From Auricularia sp. M13 (Eukaryota > Basidiomycota > Agaricomycetes > Auriculariales > Auriculariaceae), in the NCBI GenBank assembly GCA_037042915.1, contig CM073200.1, positions 3,344,832 to 3,408,831 of the forward strand: 64,000 nucleotides of DNA. Direction: 5' to 3'. How positions within the stretch are numbered: the first letter of the stretch is position 1; each line of letters opens with the position of its first letter. The notes under the pieces are model-generated. The model saw nothing but the letters and a program-made list of their open reading frames with translations, made no database searches and was not told the DNA's origin. The position numbers were made by a program, and so were the translations under genes. Below, piece after piece: positions 1-10,599 of this stretch.

Positions 1-396
1 GCTCGTCATTGCGCTCGCAATCTCTAAGGATGTGATCGCGTGTCTGCAAGTGGTGTCCACAAGGGCAAGTCACATCTTCAGTGGGAACATGGCGCTGATA
101 GTACTCACCCATGAACGCATGTCCAAGGCGGCACTGCATGACCAGTCCATAAAGACGGCGAGGCAGCTCACCAAAGTGAGGTGGAGGGCGCCTCTTGGGT
201 GGCCCATAGGCTGCCCTGGCATACAAACCCCGAGGAGATGACTCTGCCCACTCCTCTATCCAAGTCTCCATGACACGCTCCTTGGCGCGTCTTTTGAGGT
301 GGGACACAGTGGCCCATGAGGGACCTTTCATGCGAGCTGCCTCCTTGGCTAACTCATCTGCACGCTCATTGCCCTTTATGCCAATATGGCTGGGGA
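1..396 (-). pseudogene. H1 ORF2, C-terminal fragment (end of RNase H and CCHC-like tail)
   Basis: The minus strand encodes the region after the RNase H domain of the family A ORF2, including the C-terminal cysteine/histidine cluster (CPCGHH...RDHILRDC) found at residue 1272 onward in the intact A-1 protein. It is the downstream continuation of the H1 ORF2 part at 7057-8390. The two halves were separated by insertion of A-1, which duplicated the 17 bases gccaatatggctgggga at 380-396 and 7040-7056. The true stop codon and 3' UTR lie outside the window. Confidence 0.85.
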
Positions 397-2485
397 TGCC
401 CTGGGCGCAATTCCGGCTCGTTCAACGGGCATTGGTATCGATGACCGGCTGGGGGCGTCAGGAAAGGTGGATGGGCTCGTCCTCGAGCAGGGCGCCGCAT
501 ATCGAGCCACTAGCTCACCTGCTGCGCCCAAAACCGTCGAAACGAGTTCGGCCTCACCAGAACAGGCTGAGGGAGCATCCAGATTGCAGGGCCTCGTTCC
601 CACCGCTTCTGGACGCGCTCCTCGAGTTGCTGCACATGGCAGCGACTCAGATCGCGCCCCCTCGGTCAGAAATGACTGGGGTGTCGACTCAGCTCCTGGA
701 GAGCCTCAATCGGCGCATAACTGGGGCAGTTCTGCCCCAGGTGAACCACCGGCAACCAAGTTGTCTTCTGCTGCAACAAAGTTGCCCTATGCTCGCCCTA
801 GCACCTCAATCCCCCATGGGGAGACTATGTCAGTCTGTGGTGAAGAGGACATGCAGTCTGTGCACTCAGTTCAGGACTGGAGGGCACAGAATGTGCCAGC
901 CAACTTGGGCTGTCTGCCAGACGGCACACCACTTGAGGAGGCAGTCAATGACATCAGGTCTGACCTGCAGCACCTCATTGCACGTGCCACTGCAGTCAAT
1001 GCGGCTGTCTGGAACCAGGAAGACCAGTACTGGCGCTGAGCAGACCTGTGGACAGCAGAGCGTGTGACTGAGCTTGCCAGAGTCATGTGCTCTTCGGCAG
1101 CTGCAGGAGAAGCAGAGCAACACTTTGGGTACTTGTCCTGCCCACAGCCCACACTCCTTGACACCCTTGTCTCGGATATGGCCGAGGTCAAGCGCAACAT
1201 TGCCTTCCTCACTGCCCAACAGGCCTCTGCGCCTTCAAGTGCCCAACAGCAGCAGCCTGCAGCAGCAGCAGCTCCTACAGCCGCTCCTGCAAAGGCAAGC
1301 GCACCTGGCCGTTCCTATGCGTCACATGCTGCTCAGCCAGCTGCCAAAGGCACTGTGGTGCCTGCCCGTCCCAGTGCGGTGCCGAAGCCACCTCCTACCA
1401 ATGGTCGTGCGCGCCACCACCCAGGTCGTCTCATCCTGAGCGTCCGTGCCACCCCTGAGCTGACTGCTCATGTGCGCAACAATGCGAGCCGCTTGCGCGC
1501 CGCAGTGAACACTGCGCTTGCTCCTCACAAGAGCAAGTCGCCTGCCAAGCTCCCACTTCGTGTCACAAGTGTGGACACCACCGCCTCTGGCAACATTGTG
1601 GTGGTTGCAGCAGATGGACTGACTTCAGCAGATCTGGTTGAACATGGAGATGCAATTGCGTCTGCCATCGTGCCAGACTCTGGCTCATTCATCAAGGCGT
1701 CTCGCGATGAGCCTTGGCACCAGGTGCTAGTCAATGGTGTCTCGACTCGAGTTCATGACATTGAGGGACTGCCCACTGGGCAAGACCTCCTCTCAGACAT
1801 TGTTGAGTTCAACACTCACAAGTTTGACTGGGCCACCATGCCACGCTGGCTGGGAAGTGCAGCAGACCTTGCTGGCAAGAGCTCAGGCTCTGTCATTTTG
1901 GCATTCCTGAGTGAGGCAGATGCTCGCTTTGCAGTTGAGCATGCAGTCAGTGTCTTTGGACGCCTCTGCTCAGTTCGCTACTTTGAGGACATGCCTCGTC
2001 TGCGCACCTGTGACAGGTGTTGCAGCCTTGACCACACTGCTCACATTTGCGACAAGCCCATGCGCTGTGGAGTCTGCAGTGCCAGCACCCACACCACTGC
2101 CAACCACACTTGCGAGCAGATGGAGTGCGAGTTCTACAGCTCTGCACATGCACCTGGAACTCACTGCGAGCACACTCAGCTCAAGTGCCCTCACTGTGGT
2201 GGGGCACATGTTGTGCGCGACTCCCAGTGCAAGATCTGGCAGCGGCGTCGCATGGCGCTGCGCAAGCCCAGACATGATGCACCCAAGGCTGCAACTGCGC
2301 CCAAGCTGCGCCGCACCAAGAGCAGAGTTGCACTTGGTCCCAAGGCCAATGTGTCTGGCAGCAATGCGGTCCCTCTGGGGACTAACTCTCGCTCAGAGGC
2401 AGACGCCGCGGCCAAGGCTGCAGCAACTGCAAGCAGCACTCGTGACAAGCCCAGCACACCTGCGCCTGACACTGAGTCTGCATGA
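397..2485 (+). pseudogene. A-1 ORF1, gag-like nucleic-acid-binding protein with one nonsense codon
   Basis: This is the ORF1 (gag-like) protein of the LINE, expected to bind the element RNA and form the cytoplasmic RNP. The N-terminus is missing through 5' truncation. The middle is Ala/Pro/Gln-rich. The C-terminal third has three zinc-knuckle-like clusters: CDRC..H....C, CGVC....H......C and CPHC...H......C, around 2000-2240. The frame is open from 397 to 2485 except for TGA at 1037-1039, where the A-3 copy has TGG (Trp), so a single G-to-A change explains the break. An internal ATG at 1064 leaves 473 codons including the zinc knuckles. The stop codon overlaps the ORF2 start (ATGA, 2482-2485). 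Confidence 0.88.
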
Positions 2486-5400
2486 GAGACACCACTCGCC
2501 CCATTCGTGTCTCCATGACCAATGTGCGACGTCTCAATGACTCGCAGTCTGCACTCTTCAGTCCTGGCTCCCATTATGGGACCCCTCTTGCATCTGATAT
2601 TTATCTGGTCACTGAACCGTGGTGGCGCGTCGGTGATGAACCAGACGAGCCACACTACTCTGTCAAGGAACCAGCAGGCATGTATCCCATCCTGCCAGTT
2701 CAAGTAGTGCCTGCTCTTGAGAGGCCACGTGTCTTTGCCTATGCGTCTGCGACGCGGCGTGACTTTGAAGTATTTAACCGCTATGACCTTGCCCAAGATC
2801 TTGACTTTCTCATTCTTGAGATTCGTCAAGGGAGGCGTCCAGCGTTCTTACTTGTCCTCATGTACAATGAGGACGCTCCTGAGGGGGCTGAGCGACTTGG
2901 CCGCACTTTTGCGCGCTTCAAGCTCATTGACCTTCCAGACATGCCAATTGCCATTGCCATGGATGCAAATGAACACCACCATGTGTGGGATTTGTTTGCA
3001 GCCAACTCCTCTCGAGGGGGTGAGCAGATGCTGGAGTGGATGGAGGAGCATGGGTTCTCTGTGCTCAACAGTCCTGATGTGGCCACTTGGCGCAAGGACA
3101 ACCACTCTCAGTCCTCTGTTCTGGACTTGGTGTGGCAGAATGACCAAATGGCTGCACTTGGTCTGCTGCAAGACTTTGCGGTGTCAGATGACGTCCATGA
3201 CTTCTCTGACCATCACACTGTCTCCTGGGTCTTTGACCTGGGTGCTGAGGATGTGGACCTTGGTTCTGGAGCCAGTTACAACTTCAAGCATGCAGATGAG
3301 GCCGAGTTCAAGGCAGAGTTTCGCTCTCGCCTGGATGGCCATGCAGCAGTGTTTGCAGAGCTGCAAAGTGCTCCCAAGCACACTCGCAACACTGGGCTCT
3401 TAGAGCGCACTGCAGCAGCACTCCATGACGCTCTCAATGGTGCCACTCAGGCCAAGGTGCCCAAGAGGAGACCATCTAAGCACTCTCAGCCCTGGTGGAC
3501 TCCTGCACTCACCCAGAGCTTGCAGAAGATGCGAGAGGCAGAGAGAGCCGCACAGGACTTTGCAAGGCGCATGCGCCGCTCCAATGCAGTCCTGACTGCA
3601 ACTGCAGCCAGGGAGCGCAACTACCATCGTCGCCAGGTAAAGCGCACCAAGCGTGACTACTGGAACAAGGTAGTGGAGGATGCCACTGTGGATGACATCT
3701 GGGACATGCGCAAGTGGTCCCAGGGACGTCGGGGGTACCGTTCTCCTGACATTCGTCGCCCAGATGGCACCTTTGCGCGCACTCATGCTGAAAAGTGTGA
3801 TGCACTGCGCGAGACCTTGTACCAGCGCCCTCCTCACATAGAGGGCCTGGACGAGCCAGACCTGACCACACCACACCCAGAAGACATTCCCTACAGGGAG
3901 GTCACTCTGGAGGAGGTGAGAGAAGGCATCTTTGGGCCTAACCCCCAGAAAGCACCTGGTGATGAGGGAGTTCCCTACACCGGGTTGCGCTGGGCTTGGG
4001 ATGTGGCACAGGAGGAGATCTATCTTCTCATTGCGCGCTGTGCTCTTTGGGGCTACCACCCTCGCCGCTGGAGACGAGCCATTGCATATGTGCTCAAGAA
4101 AGCTGGCAAGACTGATTGGTCTAATCCAAGGTCTTACAGGCTGATTACCTTGCTTGTCTGCTTGGGAAAAGTCTTGGAGCGCATTCAGGCAAAGCGCTTG
4201 ACCTACATGGCATCTGCCATGGGTCTTGTGCACCCCAACCAGTTTGGGGCCATGCCTGCGTCCTCCACTGTGGATGCTGCTCTGTGCTACACTCATGATG
4301 TGCAGACTGCTCGTGACAAGGGTTTGGTGACTAGTTCCCTGACCTTTGACATCAAGGGTTACTTTGACTTTGTCAACCACCAGCGTCTCCTGCTGGTCTT
4401 GCGAGAGAAGCGTGTGCCTCTGCCCATTGTGCAGTGGGTTGCATCCTTCTTGCAGGACAGAGAGGCATCCATCTGCCTGGATGGTAGAGCCAGCAGCTGT
4501 AAGCCAGTTGAGAATGGAGTGCCTCAGGGCTCTCCAGTCTCTGGCATCCTCTCTGCATTTTACTCCACTGGGCTCATTGAGTTCATGCAGCAGAGGCGAG
4601 CTGCCCGCGAGGCAGAGATGCGCCAGCTCAATCCCACATTTGTGGCACCCACCCTCTTCCTCTATGTGGATGATGGGAGATGCACTGTGCACTCTGACAG
4701 CCTGGAGCTGAACACTGCTGAGCTGCGCTTCTGCTTCTGCATTATTCGGGAGTGGTTCAACCTGGCAGGTCTTCAGCCTGACCTAGACAAGTGTGAGCTT
4801 ATGCACCACACCTGGCGTCGCAAGGATGGCTCCTTTGCTGACATTGCTGCCAATGATGACTTGGCCATGGCCTACACTGATGCTCAGGGCCAGGTTGCTC
4901 GCCTGCGCCCTCTCCCAGTTGTACGCTGGCTGGGGATCTTCTTTGACCCCAAGTTGACCTATCGCGCCCATGTGGACAAGGCCTGCGCCAAGGCGCGCAA
5001 GGCAGCCATGGGATTGCGCATGCTGGCCAACACTGTGCGTGGTCTCCACCAGGGACACATGCGCAGGCTGTACATCTCCTGCATTCTCCCCATCCTCCTC
5101 TATGCTTCACCAGTATGGTGGATGCAAAGGGCATGGCAAGCTGAGAAGCTCATGCGTGTGCAGAACTTGTGTCTGCGCATGATCTGTGCTGTCTTCAAGA
5201 CTTCGCCCATTTATGCTCTGGAGTTGGAGGCAGCTATTCCACCTATACATTTGGTATTGGACAAGGCCGATGACCTTGCTGCTGCTCGCCTACACAAGTT
5301 GGGGCCTTGCAGTCCTGTCTTGCAGCGCCTGCACCCTGCCTGGCACCAGTCTCCAATGGAGAAGCCACCAGTGGTGCACAAGCGTGGTCAAACTCGCTCC

Positions 5401-6510
5401 TCTCTTCGCTACCTTGCCAAGCTCACCTCACCTGGCAATGAGCGCATTGAGCCCTTCCACATTGCCCCATGGGCCATTTCTCTGCTTGCAGCTTTTCCAG
5501 GTCGCATCCACCTCAGGCCTGTGCCAAAGGGTGTGAGCAAAGCTGATGCTGCAGAGTCCCATGTCAGACATGTGCAGATGCTGGAACTCAGCTCTGCAAA
5601 CCTGCTAATCTACACTGATGGTTCCCTTTTAGACACTCCAACTGGTCGCAGGACTGGTGCAGCTTTTGTGACCTACCTGGAGGGTCAGGAGCAGTCTTGC
5701 GGTCGCATCCCTATGGGGTCCCAGGCTGAGGTCTATGATGCTGAGATGCATGCCCTCTCTGCTGCCATGGACCATGTTGCCCATTACATGGACTTGCCCA
5801 TGGGCTCGGCCTCCCACCTTCACTTCTTTGCTGACAACTCTTCAGCTGTTGAGGCCATTGTCAAGGAGCGTCCTGCTTCTGCCCAGCAGTTTTCCATTTC
5901 TTTCTGCGAGCATGCTCGTGACTTCCTTGCTGCTGATGCTTCTCATGAGGTGACCATCTCTTGGGTCCCCAGCCATATTGGCATAAGGGGCAATGAGCGT
6001 GCAGATGAGTTAGCCAAGGAGGCAGCTCGCATGCAAGGTCCCTCATGGGCCACTGTGTCCCACCTCAAAAGACGTGCCAAGGAGCGTGTCATGGAGACTT
6101 GGATAGAGGAGTGGGCAGAGTCACCTCCTCGGGGTTTGTATGCCAGGGCAGCCTATGGGCCACCCAAGAGGCGCCCTCCACCTCACTTTGGTGAGCTGCC
6201 TCGCCGTCTTTATGGACTGGTCATGCAGTGCCGCCTTGGACATGCGTTCATGGGCGAGTACTACCAGCGCCATGTTCCCACTGAAGATGTGACTTGCCCT
6301 TGTGGACACCACTTGCAGACACGCGATCACATCCTGAGAGATTGCGAGCGCCATGACGAGCACTATCACCACTTTGCCTCCTTCAAGCCTGACCTGCTTG
6401 GGACGCATGCGCTACTCAGTACGCGCAAGGGCATCTCTGCCTTGGCCAAATTCATCCACTCGTCGGGTGCGTTCACCAAAACTGGTGAGCCACCGCCGCA
6501 GGACCCTTAA
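2482..6510 (+). CDS. LINE ORF2 polyprotein: endonuclease, reverse transcriptase, RNase H
   Basis: The protein has 1342 residues and an uninterrupted frame. It carries out target-primed reverse transcription: the endonuclease nicks DNA, the RT copies the element RNA and RNase H removes it. The apurinic-type endonuclease spans roughly residues 1-250, with AMDANEHHH at 158-166, LDLVWQN at 214 and SDHH at 242-245. The reverse transcriptase spans about 430-830, with the catalytic YVDD at 728-731. RNase H has YTDGS at 1044, an AEVYDAEMHAL Glu motif, a DNSSAV Asp motif and VPSHIGIRGNERADELA. A Cys/His cluster follows at 1272. The domain order fits Tad1/I-like LINEs. The start was chosen at 2482 because it overlaps the ORF1 stop as ATGA, the same in H1 and A-3. 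This is the only full-length ORF2 in the window and the best candidate for an active enzyme. Confidence 0.93.
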   Translation: MRDTTRPIRVSMTNVRRLNDSQSALFSPGSHYGTPLASDIYLVTEPWWRVGDEPDEPHYSVKEPAGMYPILPVQVVPALERPRVFAYASATRRDFEVFNRYDLAQDLDFLILEIRQGRRPAFLLVLMYNEDAPEGAERLGRTFARFKLIDLPDMPIAIAMDANEHHHVWDLFAANSSRGGEQMLEWMEEHGFSVLNSPDVATWRKDNHSQSSVLDLVWQNDQMAALGLLQDFAVSDDVHDFSDHHTVSWVFDLGAEDVDLGSGASYNFKHADEAEFKAEFRSRLDGHAAVFAELQSAPKHTRNTGLLERTAAALHDALNGATQAKVPKRRPSKHSQPWWTPALTQSLQKMREAERAAQDFARRMRRSNAVLTATAARERNYHRRQVKRTKRDYWNKVVEDATVDDIWDMRKWSQGRRGYRSPDIRRPDGTFARTHAEKCDALRETLYQRPPHIEGLDEPDLTTPHPEDIPYREVTLEEVREGIFGPNPQKAPGDEGVPYTGLRWAWDVAQEEIYLLIARCALWGYHPRRWRRAIAYVLKKAGKTDWSNPRSYRLITLLVCLGKVLERIQAKRLTYMASAMGLVHPNQFGAMPASSTVDAALCYTHDVQTARDKGLVTSSLTFDIKGYFDFVNHQRLLLVLREKRVPLPIVQWVASFLQDREASICLDGRASSCKPVENGVPQGSPVSGILSAFYSTGLIEFMQQRRAAREAEMRQLNPTFVAPTLFLYVDDGRCTVHSDSLELNTAELRFCFCIIREWFNLAGLQPDLDKCELMHHTWRRKDGSFADIAANDDLAMAYTDAQGQVARLRPLPVVRWLGIFFDPKLTYRAHVDKACAKARKAAMGLRMLANTVRGLHQGHMRRLYISCILPILLYASPVWWMQRAWQAEKLMRVQNLCLRMICAVFKTSPIYALELEAAIPPIHLVLDKADDLAAARLHKLGPCSPVLQRLHPAWHQSPMEKPPVVHKRGQTRSSLRYLAKLTSPGNERIEPFHIAPWAISLLAAFPGRIHLRPVPKGVSKADAAESHVRHVQMLELSSANLLIYTDGSLLDTPTGRRTGAAFVTYLEGQEQSCGRIPMGSQAEVYDAEMHALSAAMDHVAHYMDLPMGSASHLHFFADNSSAVEAIVKERPASAQQFSISFCEHARDFLAADASHEVTISWVPSHIGIRGNERADELAKEAARMQGPSWATVSHLKRRAKERVMETWIEEWAESPPRGLYARAAYGPPKRRPPPHFGELPRRLYGLVMQCRLGHAFMGEYYQRHVPTEDVTCPCGHHLQTRDHILRDCERHDEHYHHFASFKPDLLGTHALLSTRKGISALAKFIHSSGAFTKTGEPPPQDP

Positions 6511-7039
6511 CCATTCATACAATGGGTTGGGAGGACCATGAGCTGCGCCGTGGCTCCACATGGCTTTGACCATGTTGCGGTGCGCCTTTGTCTGTAGGCT
6601 ACAGCCCCACCCATCCAGACTCTGCCCTCTACCCTCTATCAGTCTCTAAGATACTTTTCTTGAGTGTCTCAAGAGATACACCCACAGTGGCCCTAAAGGG
6701 CCACATGCAGCTGCTTACTTGCTAACATCTGCTTGCTTATTGGCAAGCTGGTCACTTCATGTGCTGATGAGGCGCATGAAGTTATGGTATGTTTGTATAT
6801 TTTTATTTATTCTATGCCCCTATGCCCCTATACCCCTATGAGACTGCGCTCACAACTTTGTTACACCCAGAATCCACACCAGTTTGCACTAGATCCCTCT
6901 ACACCCCTGTTACGACCCCCCCTTGCCTGCCCCATGTTGACCCATTGGAATGTACTTTGTACAGACCACAGCGTCTTGGCTCTGTATTTGTAGCCTGCTT
7001 ACGCTGTCTAAAATTCAAGAATTTCTCTCTCTCTCTCTC
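6511..7039 (+). other. A-1 3' UTR with terminal stem-loop and (CT)n tail
   Basis: The non-coding 3' region of the LINE ends with a 47 nt block (6967-7013) that is identical in family B (23492-23538). The block contains the inverted pairs CAGCGT/ACGCTG and GGCT/AGCC, which can form a stem-loop with a roughly 10 nt loop. It is followed by AAATTCAAGAATTT and about nine CT repeats, with no poly(A). By analogy with LINEs whose RT recognises a specific 3' hairpin (eel UnaL2, for example), this is the likely RT recognition site; that role is inference. Confidence 0.75.
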
Positions 7040-7056
7040 GCCAATATGGCTGGGGA

Positions 7057-8390
7057 CCCAAGAGATGGTCACCTCATGAGAGGCATCAGCAGCAAGGAAG
7101 TCACGAGCATGCTCGCAGAAAGAAATGGAAAACTGCTGGGCAGAAGCAGGACGCTCCTTGACAATGGCCTCAACAGCCGAAGAGTTGTCAGCAAAGAAGT
7201 GAAGGTGGGAGGCCGAGCCCATGGGCAAGTCCATGTAATGGGCAACATGGTCCATGGCAGCAGAGAGGGCATGCATCTCAGCATCATAGACCTCAGCCTG
7301 GGACCCCATAGGGATGCGACCGCAAGACTGCTCCTGACCCTCCAGGTAGGTCACAAAAGCTGCACCAGTCCTGCGACCTGTTGGAGTGTCTAAAAGGGAA
7401 CCATCAGTGTAGATCAGCAGGTTTGCAGAACTGAGTTCCAGCATCTGCACAAGTCTGACATGGGACTCTGCAGCATCAGCTTTGCTCACACCCTTTGGCA
7501 CAGGCCTGAGGTGGATGCGACCTGGAAAAGCTGCAAGCAGAGAAATGGCCCATGGGGCAATGTGGAAGGGCTCAATGCGCTCATTGCCAGGTGAGGTGAG
7601 CTTGGCAAGGTAGCGAAGAGAGGAGCAAGTTTGACCACGCTTGTGAACCACTGGTGGCTTCTCCATTGGAGACTGGTGCCAGGCAGGGTGCAGGCGCTGC
7701 AAGACAGGACTACAAGGCCCCAACTTGTGCAGGCGAGCAGCAGCAAGGTCATCGGCCTTGTCTAGCACCAAATGAATAGGTGGAATGGCTGCCTCCAACT
7801 CCAGAGCATAAATGGGCGAAGTCTTGAAGACAGCACAGATCATGCGCAGACACAAGTTCTGCACACGCATGAGCTTCTCAGCTTGCCATGCCCTTTGCAT
7901 CCACCATACCGGTGAAGCATAGAGGAGAATGGGGAGAATGCAGGAGATGTACAGCCTGCGCATGTGTCCCTGGTGGAGACCACGCACAGTGTTGGCTAGC
8001 ATGCGCAATCCCATGGCTGCCTTGCGTGCCTTGGCACAGGCCTTATCCACATGTGCGCGGTAGGTTAACTTGGGGTCAAAGAAGATACCCAGCCAGCGTA
8101 CAACTGGGAGAGGGCGCAGGCGAGCAACCTGGCCCTGAGCATCAGTGTAGGCCATGGCCAAGTCATCATTGGCAGCAATGTCAGCAAAGGAGCCATCCTT
8201 GCGACGCCAGGTGTGGTGCATAAGCTCACACTTGTTTAGGTCAGGCTGAAGACCTGCCAGGTTGAACCACTCCCGAATAATGCAGAAGCAGAAGCGCAGC
8301 TGAGCAGTGTTCAGCTCCAGGCTGTCAGAGTGCACAGTGCATCTCCCATCATCCACATAGAGGAATAGGGTGGGTGCCACAAATCTGGGG
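7057..8390 (-). pseudogene. H1 ORF2, RT C-terminal half to RNase H
   Basis: On the minus strand this runs from just before the FLYVDDG catalytic motif of the reverse transcriptase, through the thumb/connection, to RNase H (YTDGSLLD, DNSSAVEAI, VPSHIG), where A-1 cuts it. The frame is open over this whole stretch. On its 5' side it is cut by the B-1 fragment, which replaced about ten bases of the target with no clear duplication. Together with 8833-10297 and 1-396 it makes most of one ORF2. Confidence 0.88.
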
Positions 8391-8832
8391 GGGAGAGAGA
8401 GATTCTTCATTTTTAGACAGCGTAAGCAGGCTACAAATACAGAGCCAAGACGCTGTGGAGTGCACAGAGTACACATCCAAATGGTGAACCGGGGGCGAGC
8501 AGGGGGAGGTCCAAACAGGGTTGAAGAGGGATCAAGTGCACACAGGTGTGAATTCAGGGGGTCGACAAGAGGTTCACAGCAAGCATAGGGGAGGGGGGTA
8601 TAGGGGCATAGAGACCATAAAACAAGAGACGCACTCAGGGGAAAAGCAAATCAAGTCACATCCATGGCAGTGGCTACCTGGCCACCACCAGATGTCCTCC
8701 TAGTTCTCCTGGGACCACCAGAACGGCGAGTCCAGACACGGCAAGCTGAGTCGCACATCGCGTGGGACCCAGCACAGTGGGGGCAGCACAAGACAGTGTG
8801 TGCACAGTGTGCAAGACCATCGTGGACGTCGG
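8391..8832 (-). mobile_element. LINE family B, copy B-1 (3' fragment)
   Basis: This is a 5'-truncated family B element in H1 ORF2, read on the minus strand. It carries the last 50 or so codons of the B ORF1-like protein (zinc-knuckle region HTVLCCPHCAGSHAMC, ending MDVT and stop at 8651-8653), then the B 3' UTR and a GA-rich (CT on the minus strand) tail at 8391-8401. The 47 nt terminal block shared with family A is present. The downstream H1 frame reads straight into the B frame, which creates an artificial fusion ORF from 10297 to 8651. No target duplication is evident; about ten target bases seem lost. Confidence 0.85.
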
Positions 8833-10599
8833 TTAGCTGGCGCATCTCTGCCTCGCGGGCAGATCGCCTCTGCTGCATGAACTCAATGAGCCCAGTGGAG
8901 TAAAATGCAGAGAGGATGCCAGAGACTGGAGAGCCCTGAGGCACTCCATTCTCAACTGGCTTACAGCTGCTGACTCTACCATCCAGGCAGATGGATGCCT
9001 CTCTGTCCTGCAAGAAGGATGCAACCCACTGCACAATGGGCAGAGGCACACGCTTCTCTCGCAGGACCAGCAGGAGACGCTGGTGGTTGACAAAGTCAAA
9101 GTAGCCCTTGATGTCAAAGGTCAGGGAACTAGTCACCAAACCCTTGTCACGAGCAGTCTGCACATCATGGGTGTAGCACAGAGCAGCATCCACAGTGGAG
9201 GACGCAGGCATGGCCCCAAACTGGTTGGGGTGCACAAGACCCATGGCAGATGCCATGTAGGTCAAGCGCTTTGCCTGAATGCACTCCAAGACTTTTCCCA
9301 AGCAGACAAGCAAGGTAATCAGTCTGTAAGACCTTGGATTAGACCAATCAGTCTTGCCTGCTTTCTTGAGCACATATGCAATGGCTCGTCTCCAGCGACA
9401 AGGGTGGTAGCCCCAAAGAGCACAGCGCGCAATGAGAAGATAAATCTCCTCCTGTGCCACATCCCAAGCCCAGCGCAACCCAGTGTAGGGAACTCCCTCA
9501 TCACCAGGCGCTTTCTGGGGGTTAGGCCCAAAGATGCCTTCTCTCACCTCCTCCAGAGTGACCTCCCTGTAGGGAATGTCTTCTGGGTGTGGTGTGGTCA
9601 GGTCTGGCTCGTCCAGGCCCTCTATGTGAGGAGGGCGCTGGTACAAGGTCGCGCGCAGTGCATCACACTTTTCAGCATGAGTGCGCGCAAAGGTGCCATC
9701 TGGGCGACGAATATCAGGAGAACGGTACCCCCGACGTCCCTGGGACCACTTGCGCATGTCCCAGATGTCATCCACAGTGGCATCCTCCACTACCTTGTTC
9801 CAGTAGTCACGCTTGGTGCGCTTTACCTGGCGACGATGGTAGTTGCGCTCCCTGGCTGCAGTTGCAGTCAGGACTGCATTGGAGCGGCGCATGCGCCTTG
9901 CAAAGTCCTGTGCGGCTCTCTCTGCCTCTCGCATCTTCTGCAAGCTCTGGGTGAGTGCAGGGGTCCACCAGGGCTGAGAGTGCTTAGAGGGTCTCCTCTT
10001 GGGCACCTTGGCCTGAGTGGCACCATTGAGAGCGTCATGGAGTGCTGCTGCAGTGCGCTCTAGGAGCCCAGTGTTGCGAGTGTGCTTGGGAGCACTTTGC
10101 AGCTCTGCAAACACTGCTGCATGGCCATCCAGGCGAGAGCGAAACTCTGCCTTGAACTCGGCCTCGTCTGCATGCTTGAAGTTGTAGCTGGCTCCAGAAC
10201 CAAGGTCCACATCCTCAGCACCCAGGTCAAAGACCCAGGAGACAGCGTGATGGTCAGAGAAGTCATGGACGTCGTCTGACACCGCAAAGTCTTGCAATAG
10301 CGGTTAAATACTTCAAAGTCACGCCGCGTTGCAGACGCATAGGCAAAGACACGTGGCCTCTCAAGAGCAGGCACTACTTGAACTGGCAGGATGGGATACA
10401 TGCCTGCTGGTTCCTTGACAGAGTAGTGTGGCTCGTCTGGTTCATCACCGACGCGCCACCACGGTTCAGTGACCAGATAAATATCAGATGCAAGAGGGGT
10501 CCCATAATGGGAGCCAGGAGTGAAGAGTGCAGACTGCGAGTCATTGAGACGTCGCACATTGGTCATGGAGACACGAATGGGGCGAGTGGTGTCCCTCAT
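8833..10599 (-). pseudogene. H1 ORF2, N-terminal part with 382 bp deletion
   Basis: The start codon is at 10599 (minus), overlapping the ORF1 stop as ATGA. The first 100 codons match the endonuclease start of A-1. Then 382 bases (equivalent to A-1 2785-3166) are missing at about 10298. This removes the DANEHHH endonuclease core and shifts the frame. From 10297 the frame resumes with the SDHH endonuclease motif and runs into the RT domain until B-1. The junction has no GT-AG signals, so the gap is a deletion and not an intron. The endonuclease of H1 cannot be functional. Confidence 0.88.

Larger units (their letters stand above)
397..7039 (+). mobile_element. LINE family A, copy A-1 (5'-truncated, intact ORF2)
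   Basis: This is a non-LTR retrotransposon inserted antisense into ORF2 of H1. It is bounded by a 17 bp target-site duplication, gccaatatggctgggga, at 380-396 and 7040-7056. The 5' end is truncated inside ORF1, which is typical of target-primed reverse transcription. Order: ORF1 remainder (to 2485), ORF2 (2482-6510), 3' UTR (6511-7020) and a (CT)n tail (about 7022-7039) in place of poly(A). The perfect target duplication and intact ORF2 suggest a young insertion. Confidence 0.93.

Noticed and set aside
7022-7039. CT runs as ordinary microsatellites
   Set aside because: They occur only at LINE 3' ends, immediately before target duplications, so they are element tails.
8651-10297. A 548-codon minus-strand ORF that looks like a fusion of RT and a zinc-knuckle protein
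   Set aside because: It is a chance in-frame join of H1 ORF2 with the B-1 insertion. The boundary at 8832 coincides with the insertion edge.
10297-10300. The 382 bp missing from H1 ORF2 as a spliced-out intron
   Set aside because: The removed sequence in A-1 (2785-3166) has no GT-AG ends and is coding in the intact copies, and its loss shifts the frame. It is a deletion.
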